A stretch of DNA of 64,000 nt from Phallusia mammillata. Taxonomy: Eukaryota > Chordata > Ascidiacea > Phlebobranchia > Ascidiidae. The DNA lies in assembly GCA_003260075.1 (NCBI GenBank), contig QLIY01000408.1:72946-136945 (forward strand). Direction: 5' to 3'. A program made the position numbers and the translations under genes. Below, in pieces: positions 1 through 27,900 of this stretch. The notes beneath the pieces are model-generated. The model did no database searches. It was given only the letters and a program-made list of their open reading frames with translations, and was not told where the DNA came from. Every line of letters starts with the position of its first letter. Within the stretch, counting starts at the first letter, position 1.

Positions 1-146
1 GAGTTTTAACCAAAACCAAACTCCATGGCGTTATACCAGGTTGGTTTACAGGCAGTTATTCAATACTATTAGTGCGGTAATTGAAACTTAAAGCTGGAAT
101 CACCCAGTCCGTTGCTTGGTGGATGAAGACTAAAAATCCTTATAGC

Positions 147-327
147 AATAGATGTAAGTTCAGAAAAACCACATAGTCGTTCACCCTTTGGTTTTAAAGA
201 TATATATATTTCGCTAATACAGCATACTGACGAGAGATAAGATACTGACGATGCTGTATTAGCGAAATATATATCTTTAATACCAAAGGGTGGACGACTA
301 AGTGGTTTTTCTGAACTTACATCTATT
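147..327. mobile_element. Foldback (hairpin) element
   Basis: Inverted arms 147-225 and 251-327, nearly perfect, with a 25-base spacer. The arms include cgctaatacagcat and its complement. Typical of a foldback MITE; no flanking target duplication was settled. Confidence 0.75.
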
Positions 328-487
328 AGTACGGTACGGTAAGTTAGTACGGTACATAGACGCTATAGGCTAAGTGTACTTTTGAACTTTATACACGCTT
401 TTTATTGCACCAAACATATGTTATCTTGATTAAAAAAGCAATTTCTGAAACTACGCTTTGGGTATGTTTGGGTCATGCGTTCAAAAA

Positions 488-1059
488 CAGAGTTGTAAGT
501 CAACCTGGTCCGAACTCAAGTTTGGATCGATTTTGACCTGACTTTACACTTCACATCATTTGTGCAGTAATTTTACTTTGGTAAATCCAGCTTTGAGGCA
601 TAATTTGGACTTTTTTGTGAAATATTTGAGGCTGGGCTCTAATTTAAGGTAGAGCTACTAACACTGAGCTTGGGCTGGCCCCCGGCCTAATAACTTCTGG
701 TAGGTGGCGCAACAGAGCATAGGCGTTTATGGTGCTGGGGGGGGGGGAATTTAAAGCCCGAGTGCAACTCCGGTCAAACGTTACAATGTAGCAAAGTATT
801 TTTTTTCTTTCTCAGACGAACTTCGACCACTGATCGGGAGCGAGACGAGCCGACGTGGAGTAATGCTCATATTTGAAATGGTTCAACATGAGCAACTAAA
901 CAGGCGATTCTGTTACGTTCTGCTGGAAGGAGTGCTTAACAAAATATTTCCACATAACAGGTCGGTTTATTGTAAACGCGTGTGGGCCTAAACAGGCTTC
1001 TCAAAAACGTTTCGGGTTCGGACCCGATTTCTCCAATTTCTGGCCCGTTTACAACTCTG
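488..1059. mobile_element. hAT-like non-autonomous element, CAGAGTTGTAA family
   Basis: Begins CAGAGTTGTAAG and ends TTACAACTCTG, with degenerate GGGCCCGAA-type stretches inside. A second element (GGTAGAGCTACTAA end at 649) is nested in it. An 11-base G run lies at 737-747. Confidence 0.5.
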
Positions 1060-1759
1060 CGAATTGTCGTATAATCGTAAAGCAAGGAAGGACTTGATGT
1101 GTTAGACCAGTGGTACTTTACTGATGATGGACAACTAGTGGTTCATCTTTACTATATGTGTTGGACGTCCACTATATTTGATGATAGACTATGGAAGCGT
1201 AATTATGAAATTCTAGCAAATTATGCTTGAATAAATATATTTTAGATCAAAATAATAGCTGTCAAAATGATATCAGCTATTAATATCACCTCTTGCAATT
1301 TTGTTTTGAAAAAATATATTTCAAACCAAAATGCTTATGTATGTTTACCTAATCTTTGCCCATGTAATAATGTAATAATTTACAAAATAATTGAAATTAG
1401 GTGAGTGTTCCGTGGTCCGGGGTTGAGTTTAAAACCACTGTATTGCTTGACAGTTACGTCAGAAACGGCGGTTTTTCGGTTTCCAGTAAAAAAAATATGT
1501 ATTTCGGGCTTAAAAAACGGCAATCTTATTGTCCTCTCGTTAAAAATCTAGTTTTTCAGAGCATAAGTCCTGCGTCCGAAATCCTCATCTAATATGTTGT
1601 TATCCCTTAATAGTTTCTTTGAAGACCCGGTGACATGTTAACAGGAGACTTGTCCATAAATCCGCATATTTCAACTATTTCCTTGTCAGCTTTCCAATGC
1701 AGACCTCCTAACACAATAACCTGAATATTTCTTATATAAGCTATTCGCATTCAGGGTTG

Positions 1760-1809
1760 TTTACCCTGATGAAGACGACCTGTATAGGACGTCGAAACGT
1801 CGGAATAAA
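1760..1809 (+). ncRNA. Hammerhead-ribozyme-like motif 1
   Basis: TTTACC, CTGATGA (1766-1772), hairpin GACG-A-CCT-gtat-AGG-A-CGTC, GAAA (1794-1797), C-GTC, then GGaaTAAA that can pair with TTTACC. This is the order of a type I hammerhead (helix I, CUGANGA, helix II, GAAA, NUH, helix I) with helix III reduced to ACGU. Such short forms are known from Penelope-like elements. Cleavage is not shown by sequence. Confidence 0.5.
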
Positions 1810-2157
1810 TTACATTTGCCAGAAGAGCTCTACAAACTTGATATTATGTCTGGCAGCACACATTTGCCAGAAGAGCTGTACAAACTGGATATTATGCCTG
1901 GCAGCAATAGCTTATACTGGACTTGATAAACCTTAATGTTTCATTTCTCCCTTAGGTTCGGTGAACTCTTCACCAAATTTCACTCAGCTTCGCCCAAAAT
2001 GCGCGCCTACAAACGTGAGATGATGTCACGTGGTCCCGAGAAACGATCAACAAACCACTCGACGCGGAGCTTACGTCACGAGCGGTGACGTTAATGCTTC
2101 ATTGAATACGTCATGCAGAACCAGATTTGCCGATAACGTCATTTTTGGCTATTTAGG

Positions 2158-2246
2158 TGACGTCATCACAGTTGGATCAATGTCGCATGACAGATCGGGG
2201 CGATATCGCTGATGACGTCATTCTGTCCGATTTTTTAGTGACGTCA
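2158..2246. promoter_or_regulatory. Cluster of three TGACGTCA palindromes
   Basis: Perfect sites at 2158-2165, 2213-2220 and 2239-2246, with several ACGTCA half-sites from 2020 on. The first and third lie in a diverged 81-bp tandem repeat (tgacgtca.cacar.t.gat.aatgtcgcat). May be CREB/ATF sites or simply repeat sequence. Confidence 0.45.
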
Positions 2247-2832
2247 CCACAATTTGATTAATGTCGCATTTTTGAAAGAAAATTGAAATCATGGGTTTCT
2301 GTTAAAATTTTCGCTGCAGGAAAGGTTTTAAATTTGGAAAAAAAACGATTTGAAAATTCCAGATTTATCAACTAAACTTAAAAATGGAACCTGAAATTAT
2401 TTTTCCCCAGGAGAAAGTTTTTCCCTCGAGTTCTGTTTTACAGAGTTGCTGTAAAATTTTGAATTAAGTCAATGTCTGTATAATTAATTTAAAAACTTAA
2501 ATTATTACACCTCAAACTAGCACGAACAAAGGTTGCTTTGCCGCTTTATGGAAAAAAGTGCTTCTATATTGGGTTAATATTTCTTCAAATTTCACAAAAG
2601 TATTGTAAAGAATAATTCAAATGTCCAAAACGCCAATCGTAAAGTTTTCATAAAAGCAAATCCGTATTTTAACGTGCCATACCAATTAACATTTCTGTCC
2701 CCAAAATCTGTCGTCCATTTATGGAGGATTCCATTCAGCAAACGTTTTTACAGATGGATGATGTCACCATGAAAACGTCATCAGGCAGCATAGTTTGTTG
2801 AAAAAAAAACGCAAATCGACGCTTTTAATTAT

Positions 2833-3207
2833 GTTTCTCGCGACGAGCGCCATGTTCACTACTCTATCATATATCGCTTATTTATCGCAAAATTCCGGTG
2901 TTTTCCTTCATTGCCACCGTTTATCCGCGAGGTGGCGCCCGAGCTCTTTCGTGTTGTGTTTGTGTGTTTACTTCGTAGCCCTCAGTGCAATAGCGAGTTT
3001 TTCGGCGCTCCAACGTTGGGNTTCTCGCGACGAGCGCCATGTTCACTACTCTATCATATATCTCTTATTTATCGCAAAATTCCGGTGTTTTCCTTCATTG
3101 CCACCGTTTATCCGCGAGGTGGCGCCCGAGCTCTTTCGTGTTGTGTTTGTGTGTTTACTTCGTAGCCCTCAGTGCAATAGCGAGTTTTTCGGCGCTCCAA
3201 CGTTGGG
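2833..3207. repeat. Direct duplication joined by a single N
   Basis: About 187 bp on each side of the N at 3021, one mismatch. No gene. Likely a contig overlap not merged. Confidence 0.85.
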
Positions 3208-3269
3208 CGCGGCTCGCCAGGCATCGTTCATTAAATAATAATAATACAAACACCACTGTGAATGCGTAA

Positions 3270-3495
3270 GTGTCATTTTTTTAACAGAAAAAGCAACACT
3301 TGCTTTCCAGAGTTGAACCCGAAAGTTTGATTTTAAGTTGAATTGTGGTAGAAATGTAGTCGAGTGTAAAATCAGGGGGGGGGGGGGAGTGTCATTTTTT
3401 TAATAGAAAAAGCGACACTTGCTTTCCAGAGTTGAACCCGAAAGTTAGATTTTAAGTTGAATTGTGGTAGAAATGTAGTCGAGTGTAAAATCAGG
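3270..3495. repeat. Direct duplication joined by 13 G
   Basis: 106 bp on each side of 3375-3387, three mismatches. Confidence 0.85.
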
Positions 3496-4119
3496 CCTGA
3501 ATGAAGCTCATGAAGAACTGAGAAATCACTGAAGCTTAATTTCAGATGCGGCCCGACTTACAACCCTGTTTAAATTTAACTACTGTAGGTATCATACATC
3601 CTGGCTTAATTCTAGCCTACTGGCGCTTCAGACCCGAGTTGTAGGCAGGCCCGAAAGCGCAACTCCGGATTCGAATCGTTTTTGAGAAGCTCCGATGGTT
3701 ACATTGACATGCCTATCCACTAGTACTTCTGTACAGAAGACATAGACAATGGTTCTTAGTTCTGTTGCGCATAAGGTAAAGTAGAAAAACTTAAAGTATT
3801 TTTTTAATTACTGACACAGAAAGTCGGGCCCTAATCAAGTCCGTTTGCAAAAGTCTAAGCTCTAATCCGGTCCGATTCTGTTTCGAGCTATTCGACCAAA
3901 GCTGCTAAGTATAACCTTCCTTCCTTAGTCATACAACGACGGTGTTTTATTAATTGTTGAAGATTGTTGTCAGTTGAACTAGGTTTTTTTTTACTTGACC
4001 ACAAACAGAGCACAATACTAAAGCAGAACAAGAAGGAAAAAACAAATAGCCACATTAAAGAGAAAGTTTGATATAAACATATTAACAATGTCAAAAGAAT
4101 TTAGGCCTACAACAAATAT

Positions 4120-18954
<14,835 letters not shown>

Positions 18955-21759
18955 TTTAGCTGCACAGCTTTTCTTAACTTTTGCTTATTTCAAGACAATT
19001 GATAAGTTAGGCTAAGGATTTCAATACAGTTATTATATTCGTTTAATTTCGCGTCTTTGGTTATGATTTTATAACACACGCTAATTTACAAAATTCTTTA
19101 CTGTTTTATGACTTTGTATACTGCACTTTTTTGCTTAAACAGTTTAGTTCGATTTAAGCGCAGTTTAATTTCCGTCGTTGTTTAGCTTTTCTTACTTCGT
19201 TAAATAAATGCCAAAAGTGTTAAAGGGTTAACCTTAAGCTAACATCACGACTTCATAAGTTTTGTTTTTTTATTGCAGAAGAAAATGTTTACCCTTCAAA
19301 AGTGGGACAAACTTTTAGACTCATGTGCGACAAGAAATTACTAATATAGTTGTCACGAAACATAACGATTAATGTATAATTCGTTATTGTGTTAAATGCC
19401 CTACAATATTTGCATATACAGTAGTGTGTTATAGACTGTAGATGCAGTACTCCTATGCAATAAGTGACGAAGTAAATGCAACACCCACGTTCTTTCGTAT
19501 TCAACCCCGCTATCGACAAGACTGTCGCAATCCGAACGAACTTGTCTTTGATATATACCGTAGCCCCAGACAGGAATCCTTCAACCATAACCGCACGATT
19601 TTAAGCAACAAATTCTTAAATTCTGTTTGACCTCACGATCGCAGAGTAAGGTGGCGAAATTTTTCTTAGGATTGATCGAGTTTTTCTACTGATTCTTCGC
19701 CGCAAGAACTGCTTGTGCGGGGCAGCAGAAAAACCGGGACCCAGAATTGACGACTATAAAGCGTCAAAAATATTGACAAAACGTTTGTGGTATAAGCGTG
19801 TAGAATTAGGTTCGGAAATACGCCCTACAACCGCATTTTCGAGCTTAATTTAGGCCCGAAATTAAAATTTACTATTTTGAAAGTCAGGCTTACAGAATAT
19901 GGTCGCAAAAAAACAACAAATCAATTCACATATTTTGCGTGTGCAAATTCCGGTCCGAACCTAGCACAACTTTTGAGTGAACTTAAATAAAAAAAAACGA
20001 AACTTGCTTGCGTGTAAAGTTGCGTGGTGGGTTGTTGATAAGATAATGTTTTTCACATCCTAAAATTTTTCATGATATTTGGGGCTTTTTGGCTCAAAAA
20101 AAGAACGAACTTGTATGAAAGTTGATCTCGATATGAAACTGGCTTTATTTAAACAAAACCTCAAGTTTAATGGCTGGCTGTACAGTAAAAAGCTGAATGC
20201 CACATCGACGTGTGATTGTGAAAGTACGCATTAACACGTTTTGGTATTTTTTTTTCTTTATAAATATCATGCTTTGTTGGAAAATCTCGGAAAGGGCGTC
20301 CCAATATGAAACAGGTTAAGGACCACTGTTTCGCAAATATTTTCGTAAAACCAATCTATTTAACAAATTTGTCATTCAACTGGAGTAACGCTAAACAAAA
20401 TACTACTTGGTTTTTCAAGAACTTGTATTTTTGCTAACGTTTCGCCCACCAGAACGGTAGGGCTTCTTCAGAGCAATTCTTCAGAGCAATGGTGTTATCC
20501 GCATACACTGCCTTAAGTTTTGCAAAAATGCATAGCGAAGTGTGAACATTTTTAACGTGCAGAAAACCATTGAATTTTAGGCACAGTTTGACGGCAATTA
20601 CAGCGGTTTACCACATATGAAGTTTCCTATTTGTATCGTGCGAGTTTTTTTCTCGAACTGTTGACAACCAGTGATGCTTGCAGTTGCCAACTAGGTTTAG
20701 AAATACTGTGAATTGGCTTTTTTACCCAAGGAGCGAGAAACTATGAACGCAGTTTGTTGTGAGTACTTCAAAACATTGTTGCTGTAATCGTTGTGTAAAA
20801 TACCTTTATGCCCTGTTGGTCGTATACGAGGAACTTTATTGGTTCGAACTTTAGCAGAGATGGGCCAAACCAGAAACAGAGTACTGAGTACCGAGCATCG
20901 CTGTGTTTGATGCTCGGTGCTCTGCCGAGCATTAAATTTGCAGATTCATGCCCTGCTATCATATGAAACTAGTGTTTAAAAGTTCTAATAACAAAAATGA
21001 CTGTCTTTTCAAATGCATTAGATGGTGGAAAATCACGTACTTCTGGGGCCTGTACAGCTTAATACACCGCTGGTGACGTATGGGACCTTGGAAGGCTAAA
21101 ACTGTCGTGGAATTGGGAATGTTTGCGAGCACCGAGCTTTAAAGTGAGATGCTCGGTGTTCGACCAAACAGACCATTTCCAGTTTGGGCCAATCTCTAGA
21201 AATTAAATCGACATAGGCGAGAATTTCTTGCTGCATAAACGTTGTTTTTCGGTGTGTTTTCAGAAACAAATACTCCTTTTTAGTAGAATTTTATATAATT
21301 GAGTTTTCTACATGAAGGGATTGTACTCTAACCTGAAACAGTCATCTCTTTATATAATGTAACCAGATGGTTCGATTTTTATGTATTGGCTATAACCACA
21401 AGCTCCCTGAATACACTTAGGACCACTGTGAGCAATACATGTGTACGTTGTGTTCACATACAAGTTTATGTGCTGCATTTATTTTTATTGGTCTGGGCAT
21501 AAACACAAGCTTTTTGAGTAAACTAAGGACTAATTTGAACAACACTTGATGTGTGCGATACAGCCACGCACCAGTTTATGTGAGGCTCCCTGAGTACACC
21601 GAGGACCACAGTGAGCAACATTTGAAGTGCACGCTATGGCCACACAATAGTTACAGCATAGATTTTTTATGCGCTGAGATTGTTCAGGCAATGCCGAATT
21701 GCGCATCTTAGAGGGAAAATTCCTTGCCATCATGCAAACTGTCTCAAATCATCGTTGTG
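18955..21759. other. Intergenic DNA between the two intelectin genes
   Basis: Promoter side of intelectin 1 and 3' side of intelectin 2. Holds the second-family hammerhead-like motif. Open frames at 19289-19630 have no support. A repeated motif (gctccctgaatacacttaggac type) runs 21400-21620. Confidence 0.55.
20431..20476 (-). ncRNA. Hammerhead-ribozyme-like motif, second family
   Basis: Minus strand: TTGCT, CTGAAGA, hairpin GCCC..ACC-guucu-GGU-GGGC, GAAA, C-GTT, AGCAA pairing with TTGCT. Stem sequences differ from family 1 but the core order is the same. A second CTGAAGA follows at 20478-20485. Confidence 0.45.
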
Positions 21760-21978
21760 TCAGCGATAAAATATGAGAAAAGTTGTGTCAATTAGAACTT
21801 CATCTGCTTTCCACATCGGGTCGTCGGAATAAAACCCGGGAAAGTCCCCACACGCGTCGGAATGAAAGTTGTTTCCTGTCGATCCGATACAAGCGCTCTC
21901 CGCGTGGTTGGTGCCCGATTTAAACTTGACCCCTGGACAGATTGCAAACGCGTCACCGTGCTGGTTAAACGCGCGGAA
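21760..21978 (-). CDS. Intelectin 2, last exon: C-terminal ligand-binding part
   Basis: FRAFNQHGDAFAICPGV, then ESACIGSTG, CGDFPGF and TTFLIFYR-stop. Compared with gene 1 the EHAC loop is ESAC, so both His positions of the human-type EHHC loop are gone, while the cysteines and CGDF are kept. This suggests a changed glycan preference. Confidence 0.93.
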   Translation of the reverse strand, partial: FRAFNQHGDAFAICPGVKFKSGTNHAESACIGSTGNNFHSDACGDFPGFYSDDPMWKADEVLIDTTFLIFYR

Positions 21979-24900
21979 CTGTGGGTAAAAAATCAACCAA
22001 TTAGGTGACAGTTTCGGTTTGATTTAACATAGAATATGGGAGCGTTATATACGGTGGAAAACAACTGAGTAATAGCAATAATCGTGAAAGAATGAAAACA
22101 CTATTTGTCTAAAGCTAGTATTGCGATACAGCTTCAAGAAAGTTTTTCCGTTTCATTTTTTAACGTTATGCTCCCAATTAGTCCGCCGTCGAACTGCCTG
22201 TTTTAACGAAAGTCCGTTGAAGCTTTTTTTGTTTGCTGTTTGGCCCTGGTAACTTTAATTTAGTTTAACCAATCCGGTGCAATCCCGCTCAAGTTTAACT
22301 CAAAGCAGTGGCGTATTGCTAACGGTTTCCTACAGCTATAGATTACTATTTCGTGCCCCTGATTTTACCTGAATGAACCCCGGTCTGAGACTAGTCCTGA
22401 TGTTAGGGGCATATCTCGGCACAATGTCGCACCCAAATCCTTTGTCAATAGCGACCTCTACCGTGGGTCCACTCTCTGTATTGTTACTTGAGACAATGGG
22501 AAAATAATCATGGTACATATTGAACAGGTTCTTTCCGTATTTTTGCAGAAATCCGCTGGTGGTGTGATATCGAAGATAGGATTTTTCCAGCCACTTTTCA
22601 GCCGGCGTGCCGTTGGGAACTTGCCATATCATAATGTCACTCGCTTCGTTTTCAAAGTAAGCTGCAAAATAAATATTTGCATAGTATATAGGAATGATCA
22701 TGATAAGCTGAAGCTGTAGAAAAATACCATACTTGATGCCATGAGCGAAACATTTGAAAATAAAGCATGTTGCTTTTAAAGTCTATTTGAGCCTTAGTTT
22801 CCTGATTAAACCATATTTTTTACATAAAAAATAAATAACGTTTATAGCATATTACTCATACAAAAAATGAACGCTTTGCAATCACGACCATGACTGCATG
22901 TGTGTTAGTTTGTTCAAATCCTAACTTAAAAGCAATATATACCATTAAAAAGTAGTTGTATATGTATAAGCCTGCATTTGTATAGTTGTATATGTATAAG
23001 CCTGCATTTGTATAATTGTATATGTATTGACCATGATGCCTAGGCTTTGCTAAGTTACAGCCCCCCCCCCTAAGCCTGCATTTGTATAGTTGTATATGTA
23101 TAAGCCTGCATTTGTATAGTTGTATATGTATTGACCATGATGCCTAGGCTTTGCTAAGTTACAATTTTGAATTCTCCAACCCTTTCATATCTTTCGTAAA
23201 GTAATATCTACCACAAGTCCTATTAATTTTCCATTATCTCTCTCATGGTAAACCAAGAATCACCCTAAGATACCACTAAGGATAAATACCTTCCGATGTT
23301 GCCTATGAATGATTTAGGAAATTCTAGTAACGTACATTAGACAAAGTTTTTTAAGTACCCGTTGATGGCGCAAAGAGCTATTGCGAATATTCAAAAGCAA
23401 ATTGTGTGAAAATACTGACGGTTACGGATATACGCGATGCAGTGAGGTTTTATAATAAAAATAGCAATGAAACCAGCTAATAAGCTTAGTTCATAACCCC
23501 TAACCCAGTCTTACTCATATTTTAAATATCTGTGCTCTTTGCGCCTTCTAACGGAATTTAGCAAACTTTGTCTGTTGTGAGTTCTTAGGTAAGTAGTTAT
23601 CAATGTTTAACGTATACGTTTGCTTCCCCCCCCCCTCGAACCCAGGACACTCCCGGGGACGAATCCCGATTAAGTTTTTTTTTATGTCTGTATGTGGATC
23701 AGGCGCGCCAGACCATTCGGCCAAGTTCCTGCCCCATTTACCTTGACTTTTATAATCATCGACGGTCGCCGACACAACAGTGCCGAAAGTGTTCAGATTT
23801 GCCCAATTGTTATCGCCACTAGGGCGCGCATCGCTGGTGCCGAGTTGACTTGACCATCGGTCGCCCATAGTGCAGTGACCACTGGGACCGGCATTGTTTT
23901 CATGAACAGACGCCACAAACGTCCAACCCCCGTCATCCGTTGTCATGTCACAATAGACTTGTATTGTGGTTCCGTCGCTTCCCTTTAGCTTGTAAATTCC
24001 ACTCTCAATTGGTCCCAGGCTTGGAAAACTCCGAACAGCCTTGCAAGTGCTTAAGTCGCCTAAAATTTGTAAAAGGGTGAGAGCAGTGTTTCCCAAACTT
24101 TTTGTTCAGTGGCCTAAATATTTATAATTTAAATCGGTTTGTGGCTCATCATATGCTACCTGGTTTTAAAACTAAACCTCTGTTAAACCGGATTCGGTTA
24201 ATCCGGATTCTTGCCTAATCCAGACAAACTTGAGGTATAAATGATTTATAATGTGGTAATGCTTTAACTCAGTGGTTCTCAAACTTATTTTTGTTGCGAC
24301 GCCTCTGCAAAAGTTTTCTGGACTTGCGACGCACCAGCAAATAAAAAGTAATGAGGAAACTTATCAATAAGCAGTTAATTTAAATCTATTAAACAACCTT
24401 TAGAAAACAATTTTAGCCTAATTGTTTTTCGACAAATTTATTAAGCCCCCCCCCCCGGCTCATCATATGCTACCTGGTTTTAAAACTAAACCTCTGTTAA
24501 ACCGAATTCGGTTAATCCGGATTCTTGCCTAATCCGGGCAAAACTTGAGGTATAAATGATTTTTAATGTGGTAAGGCTTGAACTAATCGACATCAGTTTG
24601 TCCGGATCTTCGCATATATCGGACAATTTATTTTGCTCCAAACGGGCCCGGTATTTACTGTATTCGCAATTGTACGGCCACAAACTTTGATGACAGTTGT
24701 TTTTATCAAGTAATGTTTTATGGCCCACTGAACATGTTTTTGGGCCCACAGTTTTGAAACCAGTCGGGAGGGGTGAATAAAAAAAATGAATAAGAACAGA
24801 TTATACAGAGTCATTGAACATTTCAAATCCCGGACTATTTTTGCTGAAACCCAACTATTCGTGGCTTTTTATCGTTCAAGACAACAATGAAAATATCCCC

Positions 24901-27900
24901 CCCCCCTTTATGGCCCACTGAACATGTTTTTGGGCCCACAGTTTTGAAACCAGTGGGGAGGGGTGAATAAAATGAATAAGAACAGATTATGCAGAGTCAT
25001 TGAACATTTCAAATCCCGGACTATTTTTGCTGAAACACAACTATTCGTGGCTTTTTTATCGTTCAAGATAACAATGAAAATATATTTTTTTATAAATAAT
25101 GAGTAAAGTAATGCAATTATTATGCAGTTGTAGAATATGGTTGTATGTCATACAGTTGTCAAAAGGCTTTCGAAAATTCGATATTTTCGAAAAAAATACT
25201 GTACTAACAATTCCCACACCCTGTTAATTTTACACTATGATTTTTAACACAGTTTTTTGAATTTAATATTTTGTGGAACCGAAAATCATTTTTGTTATTT
25301 GCCATGCAAATTACTTACTTCTCATAGTTTCTAGTCTCGTTTGAAAGTTCTGCAAAAAAAAAATTAACAAGTTTTAATACTAACTTACACATGCGCAAAT
25401 AAGGCTGGATAAACGTAGTTGTATAAAGGTCCTTGTTTTTCTTCCATGCTTTAAGCACATTTTCACTTTTTTTAATCCAAACAAATCATATCAAATTGAC
25501 CATAAATAAGTTTGTAACATCGGTACGTTAATCTTAAAAGCAAAAACGGAGGCGTCAGCTTAAATTGGAAGGTTTCCCCCCCCCCAAGTTCTGTAAAAAA
25601 CAAATTAACGTTAAGTTTTCATACTAACTTACACATGCGTAAAATGAGGCTGGATGAATTTAGTTGTAAAGGTCCTAGTTTTTTTTCCATGCTAAGAACA
25701 ATTTCACTTTTTAAACTAAACATTTCATATCAAATTAAAATGTTAAAGCATCGATCCAATAAATATGTTAAGTTGCACAAACTGTAGTGTCGTAAGATGG
25801 CTACACTAGCCAATACGGCCATTCTCTCGTCACCAGCTGCACTAATGAGACCTTATAGGTCAAAACAGTGTGCACCGTCTGCAGCTTATCATATCAAACT
25901 GACCATAAATTAGTTTGTTGCTTTCGTTCGTAAATCTTAAAGCAAAAACGGAGGCGGCAGCTTAAATTGGAAGTTAACTCAGTCAGGTGTAAAATCAAAT
26001 CTTGGTACTCACGAAATATCCCATTGTCACAATTCCACCGTAAGATATGAGAGTAAAAATTAACGATGTTATTCCTGCTTTCGTGCAGCAACCTTTACTC
26101 TTTTCTGATTCATCCGACTCCGACGGTGCGCCTTAAAACAATAAAAACTTAATTTTGAAAAGCTTATGTAAGCTGTTGCTGCCAGGCAGAATATCAAGTT
26201 TATAGAGCTCTTTGGGCAAATGTGCTTTTATTCCGACGTTTCGCATCCTATACAAGTCGACTTCATCAGGGTAAATAACACTAAAAAATCGTGCTTTGGA
26301 CTACGCGCATTCAGTGTTATTTACCCTGAAGAAGGCGACCTGTATAGGACGTCGAGACGTCGGAATAAAATGCTTTCCCCAATAGCTTTATTAACTTGAT
26401 TTTAAAAAGCTTGTTTGTTTCACGGTTTTACAGTCTGTGCGACATGTTCGTCTCCAACCTTCGTTAGTTGTTCCAGCTCTTGGTTCGTTACTCGGTTCAT
26501 CGTCTTGATCTGAATAACACAAGCGTGAATTAAATTTATAATTGTAATAAATTAAGTTGCATAAAGCTAGAAAAAGTTACAGCAATATCTCCGCCATTTT
26601 CTTGTGTTTTTAATCCTAACAACCAATGCCCCCCCCCCCCTTCGGGCAAATGTGCTTTTATTCCGACGTTTCGCATCCTATACAAGTCGCCTTCATCAGG
26701 GTTAATAACACTAAAAAATCGTGCTTCGTACTACGCGCATTCAGTGTTATTTACCCTGAACAAGGCGACCTGTATAGGACGTCGAGACGTCGGAATAAAA
26801 ATGCTTGCCCGAAGAGCTATATTAACTTGATTTTAAAAAGCTTGTTTGTTTCATGGTTTTAAAGTCTGTGCGACATGTTCGTCTCCAACCTTCGTTAGTT
26901 GTTCCAGCTCTTCGTTCGTTACTTGGTTCATCGTCTTGATCTGAATAACAAATTTAGTCGCATAAAGCTAGAAAAAGTTACAGCAATATCTCTGCCATTT
27001 TCTTGTGTTTTTAATCCTAACAACCAATGAGAACAGATTAAGTCAGTGGTACCCAACCCTTTTTGTCCTGTGCACCCTTATAGTCGATATTTAAATCTAA
27101 TTCCCCCCTACAAATATCGTTTGCTAAAATATCGTTTGCATTAACATTTTAATGTAATTCTTAGAACAGAAATCAAACTCTCGACTATAAGTCTCCCCCC
27201 CCCCCACATAGCACAGACAACCAGTAAGAGATTAATATTGTGACACAAATTCTCCCCTGGTTGGGAACCACTGGTAATGGCCAGGGTGCTAAAACAAAAT
27301 GACTTACCCCAAAAAGGTGCGTGTTTTATGTGTTTAAATAGGACAAATATGACAAAATCAGGATTAGTCATTGAAATATTTGCACGTGTAGATGTCTATT
27401 TAGGCCACGTGACTAAAAAGATATGTCTTTTCCATTATGTTTTTTATAGGTTAACACAATTGGTGATATGACGTAATGCAGATTTTATAATGACGTAACC
27501 GATAGTTTATGACGTAACATTTTTAGTCTGATTTGCTGACGACATCACGTTTAACATAATTAAAAGTTGATAATGACGTCATAATTTTTGGTTTTTAATC
27601 ACGGTTTCAATTACAGAAACATGTACTAAATTTGTAATTTTTTGTTTGTTTTAATTTCAGAAAAAATGTACCGAATTTGTGTAAGTTTTTGTTGTGCTTT
27701 ACTATTTAAGATCTTGATTTGTTTGCCTATTTGTACAACACCCCAGCGCGACCTAAAAGTATATTTTCTTACTTTGCGCTGTAGTTTGATCTTGTTTCAC
27801 GTTGGAATGAAAATCCTTCAGTGCGCCAAGTTTGTCCATCGCTGTAAATAAAAAACACAAGTTTGAAACCTGAAGTAAACTACTGTGTATGTTTTAAACT

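Larger units (their letters stand above)
1060..4119. other. Non-genic stretch downstream of intelectin 1
   Basis: Apart from the listed repeats, TGACGTCA cluster and hammerhead-like motif, only short open frames without splice or domain support. The 3' end of intelectin 1 transcripts should lie just below 4120. Confidence 0.6.
26215..27030. repeat. Roughly 400-bp direct duplication joined by 12 C
   Basis: Arms around 26629-26640; duplicates the hammerhead foldback element and an acidic tail exon. Confidence 0.85.

Noticed and set aside
2795-3269. Plus-strand open frames rich in FxSxxPPFIREV
   Set aside because: They exist twice because of the N-joined duplication and have no splice or domain support.
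22967-23162. CRISPR-like repeats
   Set aside because: Two arms around a C run with internal short repeats; no spacer pattern, and the genome is eukaryotic.
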